DNA of 64,000 nt from Paractinoplanes atraurantiacus (GCF_900215205.1 NZ_OBDY01000039.1:1-64000); one strand, 5' to 3'. Counted from the first letter of the stretch, positions 34,359 to 47,819 are shown. Numbers and translations: made by a program. The notes: generated by a model not told the origin, from the letters alone.

Positions 34359-35312
34359 ATGACAACGCCGCTCGAGAAGGCCGCGCAGGCCGCACAGCAC
34401 GCACCGTCCGTGTTCAACACCCAGCCCTGGTCGTGGCGGCTGATCGGCGACACGCTGGAGCTGCACGCCGACGCGGAGCGCAAGCTCGGCACGGTGGACC
34501 GCGACGGGCGGCTCCTGCTGCTCAGCTGCGGCGCGGCTTTGCACCACGCCCGGGTCGCCCTGGCCGCGGCCGGGTGGGCGGCCACGGTCGAGTATTTCCC
34601 GGGCGGGGACGCGCTGGCCCGGATCCGGATCGGTGAGGCCGTTCCGGCCGATCCGCGGGCCGAGCGCCTGGCCGCCGCGATCCCCCGCCGGCGCACCGAC
34701 CGGCGGCCGTTCGGCGAGCGTGAGGTCACCGAGGCCGAGCTGACCGAGCTGCGGCGCGCGGTCGAGGCCGAGGGGGCCTATCTGCATCTCGTGCGGCCCG
34801 ACCAGATCGCCCAGCTCGCCATCTCGGCCGAGCTGGCCGGGGACGCCGAGCTGAACGACCCGGAATACCGGGCCGAGCTCGACCGGTGGACCAGCCGGCC
34901 CGAGTTCACCGGTGACGGCGTGCCCACCTCGACCGCCGTCGAGGCGGGGCTGCGCCGGGTGCCGGTGCGCGACTTCGCACCGGGTGGCGGGGCCGGGCTG
35001 GCCGTCGGGGCCGAGCACGACCAGGGCGCCGCGTACGTGGTGCTGTTCGGCGACGACACCCGGCCGGTCGACCTGCTGCACGGCGGCGAGGCGCTGTCCG
35101 CCCTGCTGCTGCTGGCCACCGCCGACGGGATGGCCACGGCGCCGATCAGCGACGCCATCGAGGTCGAGTGGCCCCGGCAGCTCGTCGCCGGGCTGCTGGC
35201 CGGGGTCGGCGAGCCGTACCTGGTGGTCCGGCTGGGCTACCCGGCCGAGTCCGAGCCGCTGCCGCCGCGGCCACGCCGCGACGTCCGCGACGTCATCACG
35301 ATCATCGAATAG
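34359..35312 (+). CDS. Acg-family FMN-binding nitroreductase-like protein
   Basis: A 317-residue protein of the Acg/Rv3131/Rv2032 group of flavin-binding nitroreductase-fold proteins. The start KAAQAAQHAPSVFNTQPWSW holds the family signature APSxxNTQPWxW, an FMN-phosphate contact. HADAERKLGTVDRDGRLLLL and SCGAALHHARVALAAAGW follow. The second half-domain has IPRRRTDRRPFGEREV and, near the end, DGMATAPISDAIEVEWPRQL, then PYLVVRLGYP. In mycobacteria these genes are among the most strongly DosR-induced; an accepted substrate is not known, and Acg is thought to sequester FMN. GAGGAG precedes the ATG by 8 bp. A DosR-like box lies 65 bp upstream. Confidence 0.9.
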   Translation: MTTPLEKAAQAAQHAPSVFNTQPWSWRLIGDTLELHADAERKLGTVDRDGRLLLLSCGAALHHARVALAAAGWAATVEYFPGGDALARIRIGEAVPADPRAERLAAAIPRRRTDRRPFGEREVTEAELTELRRAVEAEGAYLHLVRPDQIAQLAISAELAGDAELNDPEYRAELDRWTSRPEFTGDGVPTSTAVEAGLRRVPVRDFAPGGGAGLAVGAEHDQGAAYVVLFGDDTRPVDLLHGGEALSALLLLATADGMATAPISDAIEVEWPRQLVAGLLAGVGEPYLVVRLGYPAESEPLPPRPRRDVRDVITIIE

Positions 35313-35328
35313 ACAGGGAGCTGAGACG

Positions 35329-36279
35329 GTGTCCGCCTACGACGAGACCGACCTGCGCCTGGCCGCGAAGGCCGGGATCCGGGCGCCCTCGATCGGCAAC
35401 AGCCAGCCGTGGCTGTTCCGGCTCGACGGTGGCGCCATCGAGGTGCGCACCGATCCCACCCGGCGCCTGCACCACCTCGACCGCGACGGCTGGGCGGCCC
35501 GCCTGGCCTGCGGCGCCGCCACCTTCAACGCCCGCCTCGCGCTGGCCTGGGCCGGCCATCCGGCCGAGGTGCGGCTCGCGCCCGACCCGCATGACGCCGG
35601 GCTCATCGCCCGGCTCAGCCCCGGACCGCAACGGCCGCCGACGTACGCCGAGGCCGAGCTGCACGGTGCGATCGAGCGCCGCTACAGCAACCGGGGGCCG
35701 TTCTGGCCCGATCCGGTGCCGGCCGACGTGCGGGCCCGGCTGATCGCCGCCGCCCGCGAGGAGTCGGCCTGGCTCGACCTGCTGGTCGGCATGACCGCGA
35801 TCGGGGCCTTCTCCGAGATCGCCCGGTCGGCCGACCGGGTGCTCCGGCGTGACGCGGCCTACCAGGCCGAGCAGGCCTCGTGGACCCATGTCGAGTCGGC
35901 CGCCGACGGCATCCCGGTCACCGCCGGCGCTCCCCTGGCCGAGCCGCAGGACCTGCTGCCGCAGCGGTTCTTCAACGACCGGCGGCGGGTGGCGGGCCGC
36001 GACTACGAGCCGGAGCCGCTGGTCGGCATCCTCGGCGTGGCCGGCGACCGGCCGGCCGATCAGATCCTGGCCGGTGAGGGGCTCCAGCGGGTGCTGCTGA
36101 CCGCGACCGCGGCCGGGCTGGACACGTCGATGATCAGCCAGCCGATCGAGGTGCCGGCCGCGCGGGAGCAGTTGCGCCGCTCGCTGGGCCGTTACGGCTG
36201 GCCGCAGATCGTCATCCGCTTCGGCTACGGCTCCCCCGGCCATCCCACGCCACGCCGCGATGTGACGGAGGTGATCTAG
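35329..36279 (+). CDS. Second Acg-family nitroreductase-like protein
   Basis: A 316-residue paralogue of the preceding gene, starting at a GTG with AGGGAG 8 bp upstream and only 16 bp after its neighbour's stop. Signature words recur: AGIRAPSIGNSQPWLFRLDG (APSxxNSQPW), RRLHHLDRDGWAARLACGAA, IERRYSNRGPFWPDPVP, GLDTSMISQPIEVPAAREQL and PQIVIRFGYG. The RRDV(T/R)(E/D)VI endings of both proteins match, showing tandem duplication with strong divergence. It is probably co-transcribed with the first copy and shares its DosR-like control. Flavin binding is likely; enzymatic activity is unproven for the family. Confidence 0.88.
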   Translation: MSAYDETDLRLAAKAGIRAPSIGNSQPWLFRLDGGAIEVRTDPTRRLHHLDRDGWAARLACGAATFNARLALAWAGHPAEVRLAPDPHDAGLIARLSPGPQRPPTYAEAELHGAIERRYSNRGPFWPDPVPADVRARLIAAAREESAWLDLLVGMTAIGAFSEIARSADRVLRRDAAYQAEQASWTHVESAADGIPVTAGAPLAEPQDLLPQRFFNDRRRVAGRDYEPEPLVGILGVAGDRPADQILAGEGLQRVLLTATAAGLDTSMISQPIEVPAAREQLRRSLGRYGWPQIVIRFGYGSPGHPTPRRDVTEVI

Positions 36280-36307
36280 GCCCGGGCGGTGACGTTCCAC
36301 GGCATCT

Positions 36308-36326
36308 TTTGTGGGATCCTCACAAA
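36308..36326. promoter_or_regulatory. Inverted repeat TTTGTG-N7-CACAAA upstream of the acyl-CoA carboxylase
   Basis: Perfect 6-bp arms (36308-36313, 36321-36326) flank a GGATCCT centre, 135 bp upstream of the carboxylase GTG in an otherwise featureless 181-bp gap. This may be an operator for a lipid-metabolism regulator. Spacing does not fit Rex (TTGTG-N8-CACAA) or CRP (TGTGA-N6-TCACA). Confidence 0.4.
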
Positions 36327-36460
36327 GCATCTCGTCTGCCATGCACGATGCCATCATTGGTTACCCGCCGATAATCGGACAGGGTAGAGGCAGGTGCAGG
36401 CGGCGCTCCGGGACCCGGACGTCGCCTTCTGCGCGTAAGTGGTGCTGGGAGGCTCAACCG

Positions 36461-41887
<5,427 letters not shown>

Positions 41888-41890
41888 GCT

Positions 41891-41922
41891 TTCCGGGGGG
41901 CCTTCGCGGGCCCCCCGGGAAG
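41891..41922. terminator. Rho-independent-type hairpin between convergent genes
   Basis: CCGGGGGGCC (41893-41902) pairs with GGCCCCCCGG (41909-41918) around a TTCGCG loop, directly after the carboxylase stop and just before the convergent membrane protein's stop. It would serve both strands. Confidence 0.8.
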
Positions 41923-41923
41923 G

Positions 41924-42448
41924 TCAGGCCTGCGGCGGCCAGACGCGGCCGGCTTGCGCCTGGGCCACGCGACGCCGCGTACGCCAAGGGAAGTAAGCCG
42001 CGAGAAGACCGGCCAGCACAAGCACCGCGCCCGCGATGATGACGCGCGGCGAGTTGAAGAAGTTGGTCGACCGGTTCGTGATGCCGTCGTCGGTGACGAA
42101 CTGCTCCGGGTGGGCCGGGTCGTACTTGATCTGCAGGGCCGGGTGGGTGGCCGGGTCGCAGTCCTTGGCGTCGGAGCAGGCGATGCGCGACTCGTACTGC
42201 TTGTCGCCGATCCAGTAGCGCAGCAGCGCCTGGGCCTGCCCGACCAGCGACGCCTCCTCGTAGTCGAGCAGCACGGCGTTGGTCTCCGTGCCCTTGCTCT
42301 GCAGGCGATCGGCCTGGGCCGCGTCCGCGCGCTTGACGACGATGCCGCCGATCAGCAGCACCAGGCCGGCCGCGACCAGGACCCCGGCGGTCACGTAGAC
42401 GAGCACCTTGCCGCGCGTGTTCGGGTGCGAGGGGTCACCGCTGGACAT
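41924..42448 (-). CDS. Two-helix membrane protein (DUF3592-like)
   Basis: A 174-residue protein with membrane helices at about 14-37 (VLVYVTAGVLVAAGLVLLIG) and 138-156 (VIIAGAVLVLAGLLAAYFPW). The outside domain of about 95 residues between them has two Cys (CSDAKDC). The layout (helix, beta-type domain with a VxYDPAHPEQ-like strand, helix) resembles DUF3592 proteins: the loop KYDPAHPEQFVTDD is typical. Function unknown. The ATG at 42448 follows a short C-rich gap from the XRE gene; it is probably transcribed separately or as a distal gene of that minus-strand run. Confidence 0.65.
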   Translation of the reverse strand: MSSGDPSHPNTRGKVLVYVTAGVLVAAGLVLLIGGIVVKRADAAQADRLQSKGTETNAVLLDYEEASLVGQAQALLRYWIGDKQYESRIACSDAKDCDPATHPALQIKYDPAHPEQFVTDDGITNRSTNFFNSPRVIIAGAVLVLAGLLAAYFPWRTRRRVAQAQAGRVWPPQA

Positions 42449-42496
42449 CGTCGATCCTCCTGGTTCGTGGGGGTGAGCGGGATGACTGTATCGACC

Positions 42497-43894
42497 TCAG
42501 CTGTGCGGCTTGAGCCAGCGGGCCGTCGCGCGCGCGATCTCGGGCATGACCGGGTCGTTCGCGATCTCGCCGAGCAGCCGGCGATGCCCGTCGGTGCCAA
42601 TGCCATACGTGACGCCGTGCAGCACATGGCCGTCGCGCTGCCGCGCCAGAATGAGACGCCACTGCTGCTCGGTGAAGCTTCCGCCGCAGTGCGGCATGGC
42701 CCAGGCGGCGGCGCGGCGCACGGCGAGGTCATGGCCCGGACCGGTCAGAAGATCGAGGAGCAGGGGCCGGTGTACGCCGGTACCGAGCATCGTCATGGTC
42801 TGCAGCGCCCGGGTCGGGTCGCCGCCGCCGCGCCGGGCGAGGTCGCGACGGCAGCCGTCGAGCAGCACCCCGGCCACCGGTTCCCGGAACGGCGTCTGCG
42901 CGATGGTCATGGCCGCGAAGACCCTCCGGTCGACCGCCGGGCCGTCCAGGGCCGTGCTGACCAGGGCCGCGAGCACCGGGTCGTGCTCGCCGGAGGTCAC
43001 CTCGTCCGCCACCCGTCGTCCTTCGGCGGTGACTGTCTCTTCCACTTCCCGGGTGTACGCACGATGGGCGGCCCCCAGCAGACGCCCGGCCTCGCCGGTC
43101 GCGCCCGTGTGTCCCAGCAGCCGGGACAGCTGTTCCCACTGCTCGCCTTGGAAATGCCCGTTCTCGATTTTCCGTACGGCCGCGAGCAGCGCACCCTGAT
43201 GATGGCGGTCGCTGTCCGGCGCCTCGAGCTGCTTGAGGACGTACGCGTTGGCGACCGGATCCGCCGACACGTCCAACAGGGACAGTGGCTCGATCACGGC
43301 GGGCCGCCGCGGATCCTCGACGAGGTCGATGCAGGCCTCGATGAGGTGCGGGCCGGCCGCCGGATGTTCCAGCAGGCGGCTGGCCGCCTCCTGCCGTTGC
43401 AGCCATCCGGTGCCCTCGCTGAGGGTCAGGTCGGCCAGCAGCTTCTCGCCGATCCCCCGCCACAGGCCGGGCGGATGCAGCACCAGCCCCGGCCGTTCGC
43501 CGACGAGGTCGGTGAGCTCACCCCACTGCGTGCCGGTGAGCGGGTGGCGGGACCGGGCGAGGTCGAGCAGTTCGTGCAGGGCCCGGTCGCCGGACGGGCT
43601 TCGGCCCGGCGGAGGCCGCCCGGCGTCGGGCAGCGTCCGGTAGAGGGCGTCGCGCACGGTGACCAGCGACTCCGGTTCGAGCCCGAGCAGGTGTTCATAC
43701 CGCCGGACGACATCGCGGCCGGCGGGCAGATCACCGTTCTCCCATCGCGTGACATGCGAGGGCGCCAGCCGGGGACGGCCGTCGGTCCGGTACGCCTCGG
43801 CGAACACCCGCCCGCTGCGCAGCTCACCGCCGGCCCCGAGCCGCCGGTTGGCCCGAAGCAGCCACCCCACATAGTCGGCCCCGGTCAGCGTCAC
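42497..43894 (-). CDS. XRE-type DNA-binding protein with HEAT-like helical repeats
   Basis: A 465-residue protein. Residues about 1-75 look like an XRE helix-turn-helix: ADYVGWLLRANRRLGAGGEL, then RLAPSHVTRWENGDLPAGRD and YEHLLGLEPES, with the SHVTRWENG recognition helix. The rest (100-460) is all helical, with repeated units such as ADLTLSEGTGWLQRQEAASR, LIEACIDLVEDPRRPAVIEP and AVRRAAAWAMPHCGGSFTE, suggesting HEAT-type repeats. Similar proteins are common in Streptomyces and Micromonosporaceae and are linked to developmental or secondary-metabolism control, but roles are mostly unproven. Its ATG (43894) overlaps the stop of the upstream ThDP-enzyme gene (43891), so the two are co-translated. 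Confidence 0.75.
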   Translation of the reverse strand: MTLTGADYVGWLLRANRRLGAGGELRSGRVFAEAYRTDGRPRLAPSHVTRWENGDLPAGRDVVRRYEHLLGLEPESLVTVRDALYRTLPDAGRPPPGRSPSGDRALHELLDLARSRHPLTGTQWGELTDLVGERPGLVLHPPGLWRGIGEKLLADLTLSEGTGWLQRQEAASRLLEHPAAGPHLIEACIDLVEDPRRPAVIEPLSLLDVSADPVANAYVLKQLEAPDSDRHHQGALLAAVRKIENGHFQGEQWEQLSRLLGHTGATGEAGRLLGAAHRAYTREVEETVTAEGRRVADEVTSGEHDPVLAALVSTALDGPAVDRRVFAAMTIAQTPFREPVAGVLLDGCRRDLARRGGGDPTRALQTMTMLGTGVHRPLLLDLLTGPGHDLAVRRAAAWAMPHCGGSFTEQQWRLILARQRDGHVLHGVTYGIGTDGHRRLLGEIANDPVMPEIARATARWLKPHS

Positions 43895-45606
43895 CGCTCT
43901 CCCCGCCCACCCACAAAACGCCGATGGCGTGGCGTCACACCGGGCGCGGTACGTATCTCCACCACCGCCGCCCCGGGCCGAAGCGCTTCCCCCGCCAGGG
44001 CAGCGACCCAGCCGTCCCCCGCACCTTCGCCCCGCGCGCCCGCATCCCGCGCGCCCTCGCCCCGCGCGCCCTCGCCCCCCGCGCCCTCGCCTCGCGCGCC
44101 GTCGTCCTGCGCGCCCTCGCCTCGCGCGCCGTCGTCCTGCGCGCCCTCATTGAGGAGGAACACGGTCAGGTCGAGGCCGGCCATTTCTCCCGGATGGGCC
44201 ACATCGCCGTCGAAGACCACCACCTTGCGCCCGGGTGAGGCGATGGCCGCGCCGACCGCGAAGGGCAGGGCGCGGCCGGCCCCGCCCGGCGGCTCCCCGG
44301 CGGCGAAGAAGCGGCCGTCGCGCGGGCGGCCGATGAGCGCGCAGACGAACGCCGCGCACCGGCCGCCGCCGACCACCACGACGGCGTCGGCCGGAATGAG
44401 CGCGTCGATCGTGGCCAAGGCGCGCCTCGGGTCGACCAAGCCGGCGGGTATCGGCGGTGCGAAGTTCAGCAGGTCCTCCCGCCAGCACTCGGCGGCCGTT
44501 CCCACCGGCGCGAACCAGGGCGCTCGCCGGGACACCGCACCGCACAGCAGGCCGAGGATCTCCGCCATGTCGCCGTCGCCGTCGTCCACCAGCATCGTCC
44601 GCGGCGCCACCGGCGCTCCGGAAACCGGCCCCGCTCCGGAAATCAACGACGCTCCCGACATCGGCCGCTCTCCCGACATCGGCCGCTCTCCCGACATCGG
44701 CCGCTCTCCCGACATCGGCCGCTCTCCGGAAATCGGCCGCTCTCCGGAAATCGGCCGCTCTCCGGAAACCGGCCGCGCTCGCGGGTTCGGTGGCGCTCCC
44801 CGAAGTGACCGCAGCCGCGAGTCCGGTCTCGTGCGGCCGAAGGACAGGACCAGGTCGGCCGCGCGCAGCACCCGCTCGGCGGCCGGGTGGGCCAGGTCGC
44901 CGGCCAGGCCGAGGTCCTGGGCGTGGCCGTCGAACAGGCCCTTCGCGGCCAGCGTGGTGGCCAGGGCTGCTCCTGTGCGCTCCGCTAAATCCCGTACCAA
45001 ATCGGCAGTGCCTGTTGCCTGAATGCCCCGGCCGGCCAGGAGCACGGGCCGCTCGGAGCGTGCCAGCGCCGCCGTCAACCGGCGGGCCACCGCCGCGTCG
45101 TCGCCCACGGCCAGGCCGATGCGGGGCCGGGGCGCCGGAAGCTTGACCGCGCCCACCCGCACCGGCGACGTCAGCAGTTCCGCGTCGACGCCCACCACGA
45201 CCGGGCGCAACCGGTCGGCCGCGAGGCTCAGCGCGTCGGCCAGCACCGCCGCCGGGTCCTCGCCGGGCCACATGCGGCGGTACGCGGTCACGTCGTGCTC
45301 CTCGGCCGCCGCGATCAGCACGACCGCCGACCGGTCGCGCGCGGCCACCCGCAGCGACGACACCACCTCGCTGAGCCCCAGCCCGTGCGGCACCGAGCAG
45401 ATGCCGGGCCGTCCGGACGCCCACGCGTAGCCCTCGGCCATCGCCACCGCGTCGCTCTCGTGGTGGGCCGCCACGACCTCGACGCCGTGCTCGCGCAGGG
45501 CGAGCAGCAGGGCCGCGTTGTCGTCACCCATCAGCCCGAAGACGTGGGTGCGGCCACTGGAGAGGATCGCCTCGGCGAAGGCCTGCGCGTGGGTGGAACC
45601 GGCCAT
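43891..45606 (-). CDS. Acetolactate synthase-like thiamine diphosphate enzyme with repeat insertions
   Basis: A 571-residue ThDP-enzyme homologue (acetolactate synthase/pyruvate oxidase fold). Residues 1-165 are the PYR domain with the activating Glu in VVAAHHESDAVAMAEGYAWA. The middle domain has ERPVLLAGRGIQATGTADLV. The C-terminal PP domain starts around ADAVVVVGGGRCAAFV. Its cofactor site looks altered: where the family has GDG followed by NN about 25 residues on, here VFDGDVAHPGEMAGLD and FLLNEG occur. Two low-complexity inserts are present: a 6-residue repeat SGERP(I/M) and a GARGEGA-type tail insert after LLNEG. GAGGGAG precedes the ATG at 45606. Catalysis is doubtful; it might be a regulatory or degenerate enzyme working with the coupled XRE protein. 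Confidence 0.72.
   Translation of the reverse strand: MAGSTHAQAFAEAILSSGRTHVFGLMGDDNAALLLALREHGVEVVAAHHESDAVAMAEGYAWASGRPGICSVPHGLGLSEVVSSLRVAARDRSAVVLIAAAEEHDVTAYRRMWPGEDPAAVLADALSLAADRLRPVVVGVDAELLTSPVRVGAVKLPAPRPRIGLAVGDDAAVARRLTAALARSERPVLLAGRGIQATGTADLVRDLAERTGAALATTLAAKGLFDGHAQDLGLAGDLAHPAAERVLRAADLVLSFGRTRPDSRLRSLRGAPPNPRARPVSGERPISGERPISGERPMSGERPMSGERPMSGERPMSGASLISGAGPVSGAPVAPRTMLVDDGDGDMAEILGLLCGAVSRRAPWFAPVGTAAECWREDLLNFAPPIPAGLVDPRRALATIDALIPADAVVVVGGGRCAAFVCALIGRPRDGRFFAAGEPPGGAGRALPFAVGAAIASPGRKVVVFDGDVAHPGEMAGLDLTVFLLNEGAQDDGARGEGAQDDGARGEGAGGEGARGEGARDAGARGEGAGDGWVAALAGEALRPGAAVVEIRTAPGVTPRHRRFVGGRGER
44655..44780. repeat. 18-bp in-frame tandem repeat inside the ThDP-enzyme gene (about seven copies)
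   Basis: Plus-strand unit CCGACATCGGCCGCTCTC with an 18-bp period from 44655. The first four copies carry ACATC (encoding M), the next two GAAATC (encoding I), and the last GAAACC. They encode SGERPM/SGERPI repeats. Near-identity of the copies suggests recent slippage or unequal exchange. Confidence 0.88.
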
Positions 45607-45716
45607 CGATCTCCCTCGGATCTCCGCAGCCCACCGGCCGGGTCGAAGGCTGAAGGATAGCCGAGGACGCCGCGCCCGGACGAAGCCGAAAGCGGCGATC
45701 ATGTATCGTCCGGCCC

Positions 45717-46271
45717 GTGGGCGACGCTCTCGAAAGGCTTGTCGCGGCGGGATCGGAGGGCCTGGCGCCCCTCGTTTCGCCGCCGGTCCCGCTGTACGAC
45801 CGCAAGAACGGCTTCTACGCCTTCGACTCGGCCCTGCTGGTCCGCCCGGTGTCCGTGCCCGCCGGCCCGATCCTGGACGTGGCGGCCTGGAACTCGCGCG
45901 CCTTGTGGGGCGCGGTCTACGGCGACGTGCTCGACGGTGTCACGTTCTTCGCCGAGGACGTGTTCGGCGGCCAGTTCGGCTTCCGCGGCGACGAGGTCGT
46001 CTCGTTCAACCCGGAGACCGGCGAGGTCGAGCACATGGCCTCCTCTCTGGAGGGCTGGGCCACCGAGATCATCGACGACTGCTCGGTGATGACCGGCCAT
46101 GCCCTGGCCCGGGAGTGGCAGCTGCAGCACCGCCCCCTGGCCCCGGCCGAGCGCCTCATCCCCGTGGTCCCCTTCGTGCTGGGCGGCGAGTACGCGGCCG
46201 GCAACCTGCGCCCGGTCGCCGACGTCGAGGCGATGCGCGTCTACGGCGACCTGTACAAGGTGACTTCCTGA
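45717..46271 (+). CDS. SMI1/KNR4 (SUKH) family protein
   Basis: A 184-residue protein from a GTG start. The core FFAEDVFGGQFGFRGDEVVS, followed by FNPETGEVEHMASSLEGWAT, is typical of SUKH (SMI1/KNR4-like) domains, and the tail PVVPFVLGGEYAAGNLRPV matches the actinobacterial subgroup. SUKH proteins include immunity proteins of polymorphic toxin systems, but many stand alone with unknown roles, and no toxin gene is next to it here. The LuxR-type membrane protein gene starts one base after its stop codon, so the two are probably co-translated. Confidence 0.75.
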   Translation: MGDALERLVAAGSEGLAPLVSPPVPLYDRKNGFYAFDSALLVRPVSVPAGPILDVAAWNSRALWGAVYGDVLDGVTFFAEDVFGGQFGFRGDEVVSFNPETGEVEHMASSLEGWATEIIDDCSVMTGHALAREWQLQHRPLAPAERLIPVVPFVLGGEYAAGNLRPVADVEAMRVYGDLYKVTS

Positions 46272-46272
46272 A

Positions 46273-46683
46273 ATGTCCCGCCGGCATCTGATCGTCGCCG
46301 CGATCCTGGCCGGCTGTTTCGTCTGGACCATGATCGTCGTCGGCTTGTCGTTCGCGATGGTCGAGCGCGGAACCGGCCAGTGGTGGGTGATCCCGCTTTT
46401 CGGCGCGGTCATGCCGGTGGTGGCGCTTGTGGCCGTACGCCGGGTCCCCGCCCCACCCCCTCCCGAGCCGGCGGCGGCGAAACCCACCGAGCCGCTCAGC
46501 GCCCGGGAACTGGAGGTGCTGCGCCACCTGGCCGCCGGCCACTCGAACAGCGAGATCGCCAAGGCCCTGTTCCTCGCCCCCGGAACGGTGAAGGCGCACC
46601 TCAACCACATCTTCCGCAAGCTCGGCGCGACCAGCCGCCTGCAGGCCGTCGCCCACGCCCGCGAGGCCGGACTGCTGGATTAA
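46273..46683 (+). CDS. Small membrane-anchored LuxR-type DNA-binding protein
   Basis: A 136-residue protein with two N-terminal membrane helices (about 6-28, HLIVAAILAGCFVWTMIVVG; and 38-56, WWVIPLFGAVMPVVALVAV). A Pro-rich linker (PAPPPPEPAAAKP) follows, then a complete LuxR helix-turn-helix at 74-136: LSARELEVLRHLAAGHSNSE, then LAPGTVKAHLNHIFRKLGAT. There is no receiver domain, so activity must be set by the membrane part or a partner. Such membrane-tethered LuxR proteins occur in actinomycetes but their signals are unknown. Coupled to the SUKH gene by 1-bp spacing. Confidence 0.82.
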   Translation: MSRRHLIVAAILAGCFVWTMIVVGLSFAMVERGTGQWWVIPLFGAVMPVVALVAVRRVPAPPPPEPAAAKPTEPLSARELEVLRHLAAGHSNSEIAKALFLAPGTVKAHLNHIFRKLGATSRLQAVAHAREAGLLD

Positions 46684-46743
46684 ACCCGGTCTAGGCCTTT
46701 CGGCAGACGATTTCCGCGGCCGCACACCCCTAGCGTCCGCCGC

Positions 46744-47421
46744 ATGAAACCGAAGTTCGCCCTGGCCGCCCTGTTCCTCGTCGTGGTCGAAGGCCTGTCG
46801 CTGAAAGAGTTCCTGCCCCTCCCGCTCGCGGTGCTGATCGCCGCCGCCTGGGCCGCCGGCATCTGTTTCGCCGCTCACCGCGCGAGCCGCCGCCCGAGGT
46901 TGAGCCTGTGGCTGGAGGAGGGCCTGGTCGCCTTCGGCTGCCTCACCATGGCCCTGCTGGCGTTCGGCGGCGCCATCGGCCTGCTCATGCTCGGCACCGC
47001 CCTGGACAGCTCTTCGATCACCGGCGAGACCATGGTGACGATGTTCCTGCCCAGCATCCCGATCGCGATAGCGGCCAACGTCCCCACCGAGCTCTTCGTC
47101 ATCCCGGGCCTGCTCATCCTGGCCTGGCGCCCCGGTCCTCGCCGGGTGCTGGTGGTCGCGGCGGCCGCACTCTATTTCGTACACCGAATCTGGACCTATC
47201 TGGTGTTCGCCCCCGACCGCCTCGATTTCGCCGCCGCCGAGCGCTCCACGACGCCCCTCTCCCCCGCCGAGAGGACCGAGTTCGCGCAGGCCCTGCACGT
47301 CGACGACCCGCGCTGGATCCTGAACGTGCTCATCTTCGCGGCCCTGCTAGGGGCGGCGTTCTGCTCGCGCTTTGATGTGGGCCGCGCGTTCGATCAAAAG
47401 CCTTCTGAGGTACGGGGTTAG
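46744..47421 (+). CDS. Multi-pass membrane protein, unknown function
   Basis: A 225-residue integral membrane protein with about five helices: FALAALFLVVVEGLSLKEF, LAVLIAAAWAAGICFAAH, LVAFGCLTMALLAFGGAIGL, SIPIAIAANVPTELFVIPGL plus VLVVAAAALYFVHRIW, and a last one near ILNVLIFAALLGAAFCS. No motif I recognise. It follows the membrane LuxR gene by 60 bp on the same strand and may be regulated by it. Its last 75 bp overlap the convergent SRPBCC gene. Confidence 0.7.
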   Translation: MKPKFALAALFLVVVEGLSLKEFLPLPLAVLIAAAWAAGICFAAHRASRRPRLSLWLEEGLVAFGCLTMALLAFGGAIGLLMLGTALDSSSITGETMVTMFLPSIPIAIAANVPTELFVIPGLLILAWRPGPRRVLVVAAAALYFVHRIWTYLVFAPDRLDFAAAERSTTPLSPAERTEFAQALHVDDPRWILNVLIFAALLGAAFCSRFDVGRAFDQKPSEVRG

Positions 47422-47790
47422 CACCACCGCCATCGGCGCGCGAAACGACATGCGGTCGGTCATGCGCGTACGCCCGTCTCCCAGCTCTTCGAAAAGATGC
47501 TCGTGGCGCATCTCCCGGAACGGCCCACGGGTCTGCTCGTCGACGAACCGCCAGGGCCGCTCATATACGGTGACGCGACTGGTCATCCGCCACCACAGCC
47601 CGAAATGCCGGGCCCGGAACGTCACCTCGTCCCCCAGCCCGAGCCGGCGCTGCCCACCGGCCGTCGCGGCCGTCTCCCGGCTGCCGGCCAGCGACGCGGA
47701 GTGCACGTCCATGTCGAGCTCCAGGTCGAACACGGTGGTCGCCGCGGCACCGATCACAGTCACGACCTCGATCATCACCTTAGTATTCAC
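47347..47790 (-). CDS. SRPBCC-fold (START/cyclase-like) protein
   Basis: A 147-residue protein from a GTG start. The pattern fits the SRPBCC ligand-binding fold: first strand plus AAATTVFDLELDMDVHSASL, middle strands GDEVTFRARHFGLWWRMTSR and ERPWRFVDEQTRGPFREMRH, then DGRTRMTDRMSFRAP and a last long helix (YLRRLLIERAAHIKARAE). Members bind hydrophobic ligands or act as small hydrolases/cyclases; the role here is unknown. Only 29 bp separate its start from the divergent gene at 47820, so their promoters must overlap. Confidence 0.8.
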   Translation of the reverse strand: MNTKVMIEVVTVIGAAATTVFDLELDMDVHSASLAGSRETAATAGGQRRLGLGDEVTFRARHFGLWWRMTSRVTVYERPWRFVDEQTRGPFREMRHEHLFEELGDGRTRMTDRMSFRAPMAVVLTPYLRRLLIERAAHIKARAERRP

Positions 47791-47819
47791 GCTCCGCTTC
47801 CAACCGCTGAGAGGACGGC

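Noticed and set aside
36308..36326. Rex or CRP/FNR operator
   Set aside because: Half-site words fit in part, but spacing is 7 bases, against 8 for Rex and a TGTGA-N6-TCACA form for CRP; kept only as an unassigned inverted repeat.
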